From contig BFEA01000214.1 of NCBI GenBank assembly GCA_003427395.1, positions 2,306,093 through 2,329,093 of the forward strand: DNA of 23,001 bases. The letters are read 5' to 3'. Under the pieces are notes generated by a model that made no database searches, was not told the origin of the DNA, and was given only the letters and a program-made list of their open reading frames with translations. The DNA comes from Chara braunii. Lineage: Eukaryota; Streptophyta; Charophyceae; Charales; Characeae. This document shows positions 1-8,411 of this stretch, piece by piece. The first letter of the stretch is position 1. Each line of letters starts with the position of its first letter. The position numbers and the translations under genes were made by a program.

Positions 1-1545
1 AGAAGCTTACCTTGAAGGCGGGCCAGCGATACGGGGTGGATCGAGTGAGGCTACTGTCACTCCTCGTGGCGGCTGATACCGTAGTAGTTAGGCTCGTTCA
101 TAATCAACGTGGTTGTCCCCGGTTGACCCTCTGATCAGTCTGCTGAGTAGACTGGGATAGCGAGATGAACGAGGATAGAAGGCAGACAGTGGGGCGGGGG
201 TAACAGAGCCAGAAGACAGACAGTGTGGCGGGGAATCACAGTTTTGTTGGTTGCCCTTGCGGTGGTCGTGTTTAAACGATTGCAGCCCTCACTCGACCTG
301 AAGAGCCTCAACTGAGGCTTGTAGTTACGATTGAACCTGGCCATATGATGCAGTCAGGTACCTCCGTGTGTTAGCAGCAGTGAGTGAGACAGGGTGTAAA
401 AGGCTGGAGAGCAGTGGATGCCTCCGTGATCAAACGAGAGATCTACTCTATTCTTGTTCGTACTACGTGCGGAACCGCTTGGTTTGGATATGCGGTACAG
501 TTTGACCGCATTCATGAGACAGAGCCGTTCGTCGTGATCTGCTGAGTATTGGAGTAGTGTTACTGTGTATCTGAGAAAGGTTTTGGGGTTGTCTGTGTGA
601 CTAGTGGCCGGTGCGCTGCTCTGCCTATTATATGGGGTGAGTGAGTACAAGCCACGCAAGTTACAGACCTATCAGCTTGACCAAACCATTACCTATTGTA
701 CTACTTGGAGCAACAAGGGACAAAATACGGGTTTGGAGACTTGCCTGTTGCCCGCTGCTGTGCGCTACTACGGACTATGGGCAATCGACAGGAGGCTACA
801 GACTGCGGACAGAGGGCTACGAGTCTGACCGCTGGTCAGGGTCGCGGCCGCTCGTGGTTGGCGAAGTGATTGGCCCACGAGCATTGGCAGGTCAGAGATT
901 TTCTCGCCTGTTGAGCTATAAGGAGTACCGAGGAGTGCACCGCTTGCTCAAAGAAAACTGGTTGTGTTGTTGCTGCTTAAGCAAGCTACTTGGTGCTACT
1001 GATTGGCGGTACTGTGAATGCTGTTGTGTCCCATGGTGTTTTGCTGCTGGTATGGCCGTACGGATTGCGAGACACTGGCTGCGCTACTAGCCCCATCACA
1101 TTCCCACCACATTTCAGTGTGTAGTTGCTGTGCGCCTCTATATTTTGAGCACGGGCACACGGAGTGGATACGTTGTCTGAGTATGGTTGTTTAAATGCTG
1201 CGGGGCTACAGTTTATCGGAGGGGTGGTTGCGTACGGGAAGAGAAGTTAATGTTGCGAGCCGAGATTTCCATTGGAGGCTTTTACTTTGGCAGTTTGACG
1301 TCGGTGACCAAGCTGTTATTTTCTGGCCGCCATTGCGGGGCCCTCAGGCGAATCAAGATAACAAGGCCCTTCCACGCGAGTCTGAGTGCACCTCTCTTGG
1401 ATTTGAGAGTCTCAAATCAATCTTCTTCTGCCTTTCTAACTCTAAGTCTAGTCTATTGGTTCTGAGAGGAAGGCGGCAGGCGGGATTGCAACCCGTAGAA
1501 CCGAAACAAGACTCTGTGGGAGGTTCGCCCCACCGATTGCGGGAG
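1..1545. other. Intergenic or repeat-derived DNA, no gene recognised
   Basis: No open frame here has a recognisable domain; the longest are about 150 codons, overlap one another in different frames and look compositional. Short perfect hairpins are visible, for example 304-319 (AGCCTC, loop AACT, GAGGCT) and 826-838 (TGACC, loop GCT, GGTCA). It may be the interior of an old element that runs off the left edge, but nothing identifies the family. Confidence 0.4.
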
Positions 1546-1581
1546 CCCTGCCAGAACTCAGGAGGAGTTCTGGAGGCAGGG
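1546..1581. repeat. Long perfect-arm hairpin
   Basis: CCCTGCCAGAACTC (1546-1559) pairs with GAGTTCTGG plus GCAGGG (1565-1573 and 1576-1581). The stem is 14 bp, interrupted only by a two-base AG bulge at 1574-1575, with a five-base loop AGGAG. It lies about 280 bp upstream of the hairpin array at 1859. It is not followed by a T tract, so it does not look like a terminator. Confidence 0.7.
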
Positions 1582-1858
1582 AACTGAAAGGTAATTGTTG
1601 CTTTCCCTCTATAAACCTAGATTATAGCCCCTACCTGTACTACCTATTGTGTTTTAACTGAGTATATGGCATGCATCCCTATTTTGACTTTCAGTTTGAC
1701 TTTCAGGAAGTAAACCAGATTAAATAAAAGAATGCTTGTACAACCTCAGATTCAGTTTTGTTGATTGTCTGAAGGCAGATTGTGAACAAAAGGGGAATTG
1801 CACTTGGGGGAAGGTTGGGATGAAGAGAGTTTGCTTGTGTCTGAACGAGTCTTATAAG

Positions 1859-2755
1859 GTCAGGCATTGTTTCTAAGATGAATGGCTTGACTACTGTGTT
1901 TTGCTCTGTTTTCTGAAGGGCCAAGCATTGTTTCTAAGACGAATGACTTGGTCGCGGTGTTTATTTAGTTGTGCCAGACATTGTTTCTAAGATGAATGCC
2001 CTGACTACTTATTTTGAGGGGTATTGATTGCCTGAGTTTTGAGGACCAGACATTGTTTCTAAGATGAATGGTCTGGTCGCTGTTTATTTCTGGGTGGTTT
2101 CTGAACAGTCTCTGAGTTTAACTCAGAGTACTCTGTCTTTTTTTGGTACTGAGAAAAAAGGGTTGAGCATTGTTTCTAAGATGAATGACTCAACTCTTTT
2201 GTTTGTTTATTCTGAGGGGGTAACTTTGGCTGGGGGCGAGGCATGTTCCATAAGATTGGATGACCTTGGACTCATGCCACGCACAACCGAACCAGAGAAG
2301 AACGAACCTGGCAGAGGACCAAACATGTTCCATAAGATTGGATGGTCTGGCCCAATGCCTCGCACATGCTGGAACCTGAGAGGTTATAATTTGACTATAC
2401 CTTATACTATTCTATCTATGAACAGGCTAGTCAGGCACGGGTTCCATAAGATTGGAGGACCTGGCTATAGTTTATCATACGTTGAAGAGAGTATGACTAA
2501 GAGTATAACGGAAGGTAACCTGGGCCGTCTGAGCATTGTTTCTAAGATGAATGACTCAGTCCTACGCCCCTTTGAAGACTAAGTTCATATATATATATAT
2601 AACTTGGGTATTAAACAGTTCAGGGCGACTAAGCATTGTTTCTAAGATGAATGGCTTAGTCATATGCCCAAAGGAAGAGAAAAGTAGTTGTGCAACCTGT
2701 TCGTGTATACTTGATGGTTGAGTCAGGCATGTTCCATAAGATTGGATGGCCTGAC
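1859..2755 (+). repeat. Array of eleven hairpins with conserved TAAGAT loop and variable stems
   Basis: Hairpins lie at 1859-1891, 1919-1953, 1971-2005, 2044-2078, 2162-2194, 2237-2268, 2319-2350, 2430-2465, 2529-2559, 2627-2661 and 2722-2755. Seven share core A (CATTGTTTC, TAAGAT, GAATG; 2nd copy TAAGAC). Four share core B (CATGTTCCA, TAAGAT, TGGATG; the 2430 copy is altered). The flanking arms differ but are complementary: GACCAGA/TCTGGTC at 2044, GTTGAG/CTCAAC at 2162, GACTAAG/CTTAGTC at 2627, AGTCAGG/CCTGACT at 2721. A single base, usually A or G, sits between the core and the 3' arm in nearly every copy. The 1971 copy has poor arms and the 2319 copy one A.C mismatch. Repeated tails (TGTTTATTT, TTCTGAGGG) follow several type-A copies, so units of about 55-120 bp were probably duplicated in tandem. 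Function unknown. Confidence 0.88.
2583..2604. repeat. AT microsatellite inside a short palindrome
   Basis: An alternating AT tract at about 2588-2601 is bordered by GTT and AAC, so the region from AAGTT at 2581 to AACTT at 2604 can fold back. It sits between the ninth and tenth hairpins of the array. Confidence 0.6.
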
Positions 2756-2777
2756 TTTACGCCCTATGTAAGCGGGG

Positions 2778-2785
2778 TATAAAAG
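2778..2785 (+). promoter_or_regulatory. TATA-box-like element after the hairpin array
   Basis: TATAAAAG in a G-rich context lies 23 bp past the last hairpin of the array. It matches the eukaryotic TATA consensus well. The arrangement recalls repeat A, where the hairpin series at 5531-6272 also ends shortly before a TATA box (6320). The 1859-2755 array may therefore be the U3 part of an LTR. No transcript evidence is available. Confidence 0.35.
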
Positions 2786-3046
2786 GGTAAAGCATTGAAC
2801 GATTATGAACTATTGTCTGCTAGACTGATTTGGGGATGACGAGGATACTTACCTTGGTGGTTTGGCATGCATGTGACTGAGTGAGGCTACCATTTGGTCT
2901 GAGTTTTAGTTTGACAGGTAGTTGCTTTAGTTGCTCGCCAAGTGCTAGAGCGATTGGAGTTAGTTCAATTCCTGCATTTTCTGGGCTAAGTTTTTTAGTT
3001 GGATCGATTTTCGCATTTTCTAGAATCTTTTATTATACTTGGCTTT
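2786..3046. other. Unassigned DNA between TATA-like box and tandem units
   Basis: No coding frame or RNA gene is recognisable. If the TATA-like box works, this would be the start of the transcribed leader. Confidence 0.3.
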
Positions 3047-3372
3047 GTATAAATTTTGGTAAGCTACTTTCTCTACGGGAAACGCTGTCGAAATTTTTGC
3101 AAATCTAAAGAGTTAGTCAAATTTTGACTCGTCAAAGTTCAACTTGTCTAAAGTTTATATATGACTTAGTAAAAATATGGAAAGTCTCATTTTCTGAAGG
3201 GAGTGATGCCCAAATTTTTGCTAATTCAGAGAGTTAGACAAAATTGGACTTTGGAAAGTCAAAGAATTTGGTTTCATATGCGGACCGATATAAATTCTGG
3301 AAAGACACTTTTCCTACGGGAAGCGCTGCCGAAATTTCCTTAGTTTAAAGGACATAGATTATATTTTGACAG
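3047..3372 (+). repeat. Three diverged ~120 bp tandem units
   Basis: The units start near 3047, 3170 and 3287. Each carries, in order, a TATAAAT-like or AAATAT-like stretch, a block like TTTTCCTACGGGAAGCGCT with substitutions, a GCCGAAATTT-like block, an AAAGAGTTAG-like block and an ATTTTGAC-like block. Similarity by eye is about 65-75 percent. They read as old tandem duplications inside a repeat; from memory, similar motifs occur in plant LTR elements, but I cannot assign a family. Confidence 0.65.
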
Positions 3373-4138
3373 GTGGCGATTCTGGCAGTCCACTCTGCAT
3401 AGGGGGGATTATGCCAGGGTCTACCTTTGCTTTGGGCACTACTTAAAGGTAGACTTAGGCTTAGTTAATCAGGATGATTTGAGTGAGATTGTGATATGGG
3501 GATTATTCTTCATAGACTTATAGAATTAGCCTAGGGATTGACCTGTCTTGTGTTACAGGTCTTTTGGACCGTTTGATTCCGGACTTGGACTAGTTTCAGA
3601 TTGATCCACAAGGATTATCTTCTGTTATCACTGATAACAAGTCAGTTGCCGATTCGTCGGTTTATGATTCAACTCCAATTCACTCCTGTCACTCAACCTA
3701 AAAGCTTTAGCCTTGTGATTGAACTGTTTTGTTGTGTTTTCACCCGGACTTTATTGAATGGTCATCCAACAAAAGTACTGAGTATTTATTTAAGAGTTGC
3801 ACGAGTGAGGCTTATATGGCTAAAGCGAGGGGTATGAGCGCAAAGAATGGTTGAAGTTGACCCCATGTAGTGCGTGGACTTCTGGATGAATCCTTGATGT
3901 GATTGCAAGTGCGTTTGTGGTTCGGCTTCTGGATGTGATTGCCTGCAATTACATACATATATGGCTGAGATGACTCCCACTGTGACTGTGAGAAGTGATT
4001 GTCCTATATAAATAAGCCTTATATATATATATATATATATTTATATGTGCCTTGGGTATGTGCGCGACTTACTGAGATCATGCGCAAGGGTTAACCAGGT
4101 TATGATTTGAGAGAAAAGGGAGATCCCCTTTTATTTTT
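3373..4138. other. Unassigned repeat-like DNA with hairpins and an AT tract
   Basis: No gene is recognisable. A 10 bp perfect stem (GTCTACCTTT at 3419-3428 with AAAGGTAGAC at 3445-3454) has a 16-base loop. A 7 bp stem is at 3623-3639 (TGTTATC, ACT, GATAACA). An AT dinucleotide run covers about 4019-4041. A purine-rich stretch at 4110-4123 (GAGAGAAAAGGGAG) sits just upstream of repeat B copy 1 and could be a polypurine tract, which would make that copy a 3' LTR. Confidence 0.4.
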
Positions 4139-4261
4139 TGTTTTTTAGAGTTTGCGTGGTTGAACGTTGTAGTCCGTGGCAGCCGTCAAAGTCAAACCCC
4201 TTGACTTCCGCCCAGGCCTGGAGTGGGACTCATCTCCAGGGCAGTAAGAAACGACTGCCAC

Positions 4262-4279
4262 CACAGGTATGGACCTGTG
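4262..4279. repeat. Hairpin with compensatory changes between repeat B copies
   Basis: CACAGGT, loop ATGG, ACCTGTG. At the aligned place in copy 2 (22297-22313) the stem is GACAGCT with AGCTGTC. Pair 1 is C-G in one and G-C in the other, and pair 6 is G-C in one and C-G in the other, so both arms changed while pairing was kept. Confidence 0.7.
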
Positions 4280-4626
4280 TACCACCCACTCTGCACAGAG
4301 TAGTGCAGAAGAGGGTGTGTGGTCTTCAACCACGCATGGCGGTTGTCCAGCTTAACCCTCAAGGCGCGTGTCAGCCGACACTTGAGTGTCGAACGCGACC
4401 CTCGAGATTAACGAGTGCCACGCGAGTATGGGTACTACATGGTACGCCATCATTGCGAGTGCTTGCGTACGTTTGCATTCCTAGTCGATATGAGTTAGCC
4501 CTACGTCCGCGCGGTTTTATACTAAGTCTCGCGCACGATGCCTATCCGATTTATGCATCGAAAAGTTATGGAATGACACTAAGAGGCTATGAGCGTTGTC
4601 GCGTTGTCGGTTGTGTGCGTTGTTTG

Positions 4627-4650
4627 TTGTGTGTGTGTGTGTGCGTGTGT
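4627..4650. repeat. TG dinucleotide tract in repeat B copy 1
   Basis: An alternating TG run with one CG interruption. The aligned part of copy 2 is a degenerate TG/TA-rich stretch, so the tract expanded or decayed after the copies separated. Confidence 0.75.
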
Positions 4651-5365
4651 GTTTTATTTTCTTTGTGTTGTTAGAGTGGTGTGCGCGTGGTGTGTGGAAT
4701 GCGTCCTAGTCGACCGACGACGGGTCGCGCTTGGGACCTCAGCCCCCCAAGATGTCGGTTCGCGTGCGGGTCCGATAGGCATATTACCGAATGTACCCCC
4801 TATGCTACAGCGAATGAGAAACGCCCTCGGCTGGTCCACCTCTGCGATTGCAACTGATTAGCTTTCGTACTGTGGACTGGTAGCTCGACGAGGATACGCC
4901 CACCGATGGGAGGTGACAACTCCCGTAAGGTGGAGGTAAGTTGTGCCTCGCGTAGGCCCTATCTTGTCGTAGGGGCTCGCGAGAGGTATGGCTGACGCAC
5001 TCGGACGGAGCGGTCTAAGGAAGCTCCATTTGTGTGTTCGTGACGAGGTTGGTCCAACTCCTGCGTGACGCGGCCGAGAGGGTCCCGCGCTGCCACGTGC
5101 GGTGTCGGACCGATGCGCTCGACAGCAGGGGAGGGAGATTTGACTATGCCAGACTATTTCGTCGGGGTTACACCGACCCATCAGGCGGGTGTGCCCCAAC
5201 AGCTCATCCCTGGATGAGCAAAAACGAATGAATCTGCCGCCCTAGGCGACTATGTTCAGAGAAAGAGAAAGGGGGAGGGGGTTGCTAACCTACCTGTGGT
5301 TGGCCCCACGAAAACATCCAACGATAGGATGAGCAAAATCGACTGAATCTACCTCCGGAACGCGG

Positions 5366-5384
5366 AGGTATGCAGGGCCATTGA
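5366..5384 (+). other. Imprecise-position check site: 7 bp hairpin conserved with wobble in copy 2
   Basis: Within about 5349-5369 copy 1 has ACCTCCG, loop GAACG, CGGAGGT. The aligned stretch of copy 2 (about 13957-13975) is ACCTCTG, GAACG, TGGAGGT. Two Watson-Crick pairs became T.G and G.T, so the stem still pairs on the plus strand, whereas the minus strand would have A.C mismatches. The exact coordinates may be off by several bases. Confidence 0.45.
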
Positions 5385-5441
5385 GGGAAGGGCCCCCAGG
5401 CAGTCGTTCGTCTGCAACAGCAGGCAAAACGAAACAAGGTA

Positions 5442-5443
<2 letters not shown>

Positions 5444-5476
<33 letters not shown>
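5444..5476. repeat. Homopolymer run of 33 T
   Basis: The run directly follows AAGGTAAG, a consensus 5' splice site. Copy 2 of repeat A has the same site followed by 54 T (14050-14103), so the tract is ancestral and varies in length. On the minus strand it is poly(A), which could instead mark an old retroposition join. Confidence 0.9.
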
Positions 5477-5477
<1 letters not shown>

Positions 5478-5530
5478 TTTTCCCCATTCGTAGCCGATTG
5501 AGACCCAGCCAAACAGGGAAACTAGGGAAA

Positions 5531-6272
5531 CGAGGCAGCAGCCTCGTAAGGGCAAAAGAAGAACAACAACCTTTTCAGGCTGTGTGGGAACAACCCAACC
5601 TCCCAGCTCAGAAGCCACGAAAATTCGTGGCCACGAGATCCAAGATCTCGCAGCCTACAACGTGCGCGTGGAAATGGGACTAAGGGAGTTGAAGAGGGAG
5701 AGAGAGAGAGAGAAACGGGGTGGTTGGGAGGAGGACCTACTCCTCCCAACCTGACAACTGTACTCCCCGTTTTCAGGAGAGGGCAGCAGAAGGAAGGAAC
5801 AGGGAGTTGACAAACAACTACATGCTCCTGGCTCAAATCGCGGCCAGGAGCATTGCAGTTGAGGGAGTTAAAATTTTTCTTTTATTTCTTTTTTTTCTTT
5901 GCTTTCGTGAGGACACTTGTCCTCACGTGGTGCTACCTCTAATTGTCAGGCTCCCGTTTTTGAAGGGAGCCTGAAAAGTGAAGGGCCACAAAAGGAAAAG
6001 GTCAAGTACAACCTTTTCCACGATGTATCTGCCCTAGAAAAAAAGACCAGGTACATCGAACTGTAAGGGGTTGTATCTCTCCAACCCCTTATCAGAAAAA
6101 TAAAAGAAAAATAGTTTTGGAAATGGCAGGAACCCAGTTATCTCGTGAGATTCCGAGATAGCTCGGAAAAAGAAAAGGAAAAATAAAATAGGGCCCCAGA
6201 CTAAGGCTGTGGCTGTGGTGCGGCCATAGTTAGCCCTGGATCTAGGCCAGATCAAGGGCTCACTGTGAGCCC
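5531..6272 (+). repeat. Dense series of strong hairpins upstream of TATA box
   Basis: About thirteen hairpins nearly back to back. 5531-5546 CGAGGC/GCCTCG; 5614-5631 7 bp; 5634-5650 7 bp; 5722-5751 a 12 bp perfect stem (GGTTGGGAGGAG with its complement) enclosed by AAACGGGG 5713-5720 and CCCCGTTT 5765-5772; 5822-5853 11 bp; 5906-5927 9 bp; 5946-5974 10 bp; 5994-6019 9 bp; 6021-6058 11 bp with one wobble; 6064-6091 10 bp; 6137-6162 9 bp; 6201-6233 11 bp with a GG bulge; 6232-6260 nested 6 and 5 bp; 6256-6272 7 bp. The stems are unrelated in sequence. The block lies in the putative U3 of repeat A. Copy 2 keeps the first two, has a counterpart of the 6232 one, and has different ones in place of the rest. 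Confidence 0.85.
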
Positions 6273-6319
6273 GCGATTTTGCCTGGGGGCTAGAGTCACG
6301 ACCAGCCTTCCTCAACCAC

Positions 6320-6326
6320 TATAAAA
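6320..6326 (+). promoter_or_regulatory. TATA box in repeat A copy 1
   Basis: TATAAAA in the context CACTATAAAACAGCC. The aligned place in copy 2 (14489-14495) keeps CTATAAAACAACC although flanking sequence has diverged. This is the likeliest core promoter of the element, with transcription expected to start roughly 25-35 bp downstream. Confidence 0.6.
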
Positions 6327-6642
6327 CAGCCAGCTGTCCTCCAGCTGCCATACAATGCACTCGTGATGTCAGTGTGTGACGAGCACACTTGAGTGTTGCT
6401 GGCTGCTGGAGATGCTGCCTGAGGCAACGTGAGGAGAGGCTGGAGAACTGCAGAGGAGCGCGAGGTGGACAACCATAGCCAAGGCAGGGAGCACTCTGCT
6501 CCCATCCCCTCTGGCTGGTGCTGGTCCTACGGGACTGACTCAGGGGCGCTGCGGGACTACGGTAGTATGGCGTTGTGGAATTTGGGCCTGGGGCCCAAAT
6601 TTTATTAATTTCGACCTGTCATTTTTCCACTATAGTGGGGAA

Positions 6643-6830
6643 GTGCTGCCGGATTTTTGCGGCGGCGACTCCGGTTTTTACGGCGGTGGGGTGAAAGCGC
6701 TGCCGGATTTTTGCGGCGGTGACTCCGATTTTTACGACGGTGGTGCAGAAGCGCTGGCAGATTTTTGCGGCGGCGACTCCAGTTTTTACGGTTGTGGTGC
6801 GAGAGCACTGCCGTTTTTTCCAGCAACGAC
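6643..6830. repeat. 54 bp minisatellite, three units plus a partial
   Basis: Units start at 6643, 6697, 6751 and 6805, exactly 54 bp apart. Each has two related halves built on CCGG, TTTTT and CGGCGG. Because 54 is divisible by three the array is open on both strands. The plus reading gives an 18-residue Gly-rich repeat (LPDFCGGDSGFYGG-like) and the minus reading an Arg/Lys-rich repeat. Neither has a recognised domain, and copy 2 has a ~53 bp period that would break the frame, so coding is unlikely. Confidence 0.85.
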
Positions 6831-8297
6831 ACTGTTTTCACGGTGGTAACGACAATATTTTTTTTACTGAGTGGAGTGGGGCATTGACACAGAGAAGGTG
6901 CGTCAGAGCAGTGTTGCATTTTGAAGTGGCGTGAGTGTGACGCGGCAGAGACGCTGTGGCATTGGAGGTGAGTGGAGGTAACGAGAAAACGCCGCCAGAT
7001 TGTTGGAAGGTGGTTGTTTGTTGAGAAGGTATTGTGGCAGGCGGTCGTCACAAGAAAGTGGTGTGGATCACTTTGCTGACGATTGAGTGCGGCGACCTTC
7101 ACGTAAAAAAAAGCGTAATTCTATATGGTCTCCTTGAGTGTGCCGTTCAACTTCATCCCAGGTCAGCTAGCCTGACTCAGTTCTCTTCACACCTGTGTGA
7201 ACCCACACTTGCTTGACCCTGGCTCTCTGAACGTCCATTAAAAAGAAGAAAAAAAATGTGTGTTTGCGTGTGTGATAGAGAGTCTAACGATGGCAAGGGA
7301 TTGTATGGTGTCTATTTGTGGTTGACTTGATTGCAGGTACGACATGTGGACTGAAACGGATGAGGGTGATGATGGAGAAATAATGATTGTTTTCTCATCT
7401 CTGCGCTTATAAGTGTGTGTAAAGTAAAGGGAAAAGAAGACGCCGAAAATGAAGCGAGCACAAAGAAGAGAAACCTGAATGGACATAAAATTTCTGCCAA
7501 GGTCACCTGTTCTTTCCCAAATGACCTCTTCGTCTATGCCCGTCCGTCTGAATGACTTTCTCTTCTGTTATTTCCTCTTCTTCGTCTAAGTTGCTCTTGA
7601 CATCAGGCGGCAAGAGGTTGCTTGCCCGCCGTGGTAGATGTTTTTCCTTTTCCTAGGGGGCATCTGGGGCGGGGTTTCGTTGCCTTAGGGGTCGGCCCTG
7701 TTATCGACTCAGGGGGGACCACTTTGCGGGGGGGTACCATGATGTTGCGGTGGAACCAGCCCGACCTCTAAGTTCCGAGGTTCACTCGGGCGAGGATGAG
7801 GGGTATCCCAGACCACCTCCTAGGGAATGGAGAAAAGCATCTTCACGAAAGGGTTTTAAGTTCTTGGTGCCTCGCTTAACGAGAAACTGCCATAACATAC
7901 CTTTTGGTGGTTGTTTTAGGAGTCACCAACGCATGGGGAACCGGTGCCACAAGCAACCCAGTTCGTGTTCTACTAGTCAGACGAAGTGTATTTAGATACT
8001 CTCGACGTGGACGACCATTCCGTAAGAAGTACGGGTCAGAAGAAAGGACGTCTGAGAAGATCGTTGGTCATAATATCGATGGCGAAAACAATCAGAGACT
8101 TAGCATTTTTGTGGAGTAATCTGAATGAAGATGGATACTCTATCATTCGAGGAGCAGAAAGAGTAATTATTGTCCAGGAGGACAAAGCGACCATCAAAAT
8201 TTCATTCGCACCTCCAAGTAGTTGTATATGGTACGAAGGTGTGGTCGAACCGAGAGTTTAAACATCAGCCAGGAGCCTGATCACTTGTTGATCTGCC

Positions 8298-8312
8298 TGG
8301 TAGCAGTAGAGC
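8298..8312 (+). other. Degenerate tRNA-iMet-type primer-binding site
   Basis: TGGTAGCAGTAGAGC resembles the plant consensus TGGTATCAGAGC with small changes and insertions. It follows repeat A and precedes the gag remnant by about 95 bp, the place expected for a minus-strand primer site. A similar sequence follows copy 2 at 16398. Confidence 0.45.
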
Positions 8313-8324
8313 TTACTCGCAGGA

Positions 8325-8411
8325 GTTAATCATAACAAGGTTCGATGAATATACTGTCAGATCGAATATACTGTTCGATGAACAAGTTAATCATAACAAG
8401 GTTCGATGAAT
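8325..8411 (+). repeat. 26 bp direct repeat spanning the gag start
   Basis: GTTAATCATAACAAGGTTCG plus ATGAAT occurs at 8325-8350 and again at 8386-8411, 61 bp apart, apparently identical. The second copy contains the gag start codon (8406). A third shorter TTCGATGAA is at about 8374-8382. This looks like a recent local duplication in the leader. Confidence 0.8.

Larger units (their letters stand above)
4139..5124 (+). repeat. Repeat B copy 1, LTR-like, TG...CA ends
   Basis: This 986 bp block is matched almost end to end by 21457-22393 on the opposite strand, at an estimated 80-90 percent identity, and in its last third by 16924-17361. Similarity starts at TGTTTTTTAGAG here and TGCTTTTTAGAG in copy 2, and ends at GACA in all three, after which the sequences diverge. 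TG...CA ends fit an LTR. No flanking target-site duplication and no primer site are visible after the end. Landmarks are a TTTTATACTA stretch at about 4514-4523, a TG tract at 4627-4650 and a consensus 5' splice site at 4934-4941. The frames inside overlap on both strands and are probably non-coding. Confidence 0.8.
5125..8297 (+). repeat. Repeat A copy 1, long LTR-like block
   Basis: It is collinear with 13729-16397. Strongly matching segments include 5128-5440 with 13731-14045, the minisatellite 6643-6830 with 14831-15056, the segment near 7190-7280 with 15340-15440, and the segment near 7620-7960 with 15800-16115. Copy 1 is longer mainly because 5650-6200 is largely missing or replaced in copy 2. 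Order: conserved left part, 33 T run, hairpin series, TATA box, minisatellite, conserved right part, primer-site remnant at 8298, gag remnant. This order fits U3-R-U5 of an LTR. The left edge abuts repeat B exactly, without a TG terminus, so the true 5' end may be lost. Confidence 0.7.

Noticed and set aside
1859-2755. CRISPR array
   Set aside because: The repeats are not identical, their arms vary, the spacing is irregular and the intervening sequences are themselves related; the genomic context is eukaryotic.
6605-7102. 165-codon Arg/Lys-rich minus-strand frame
   Set aside because: Its repeated basic segment is the 54 bp minisatellite read backwards, and copy 2 breaks the equivalent frame.
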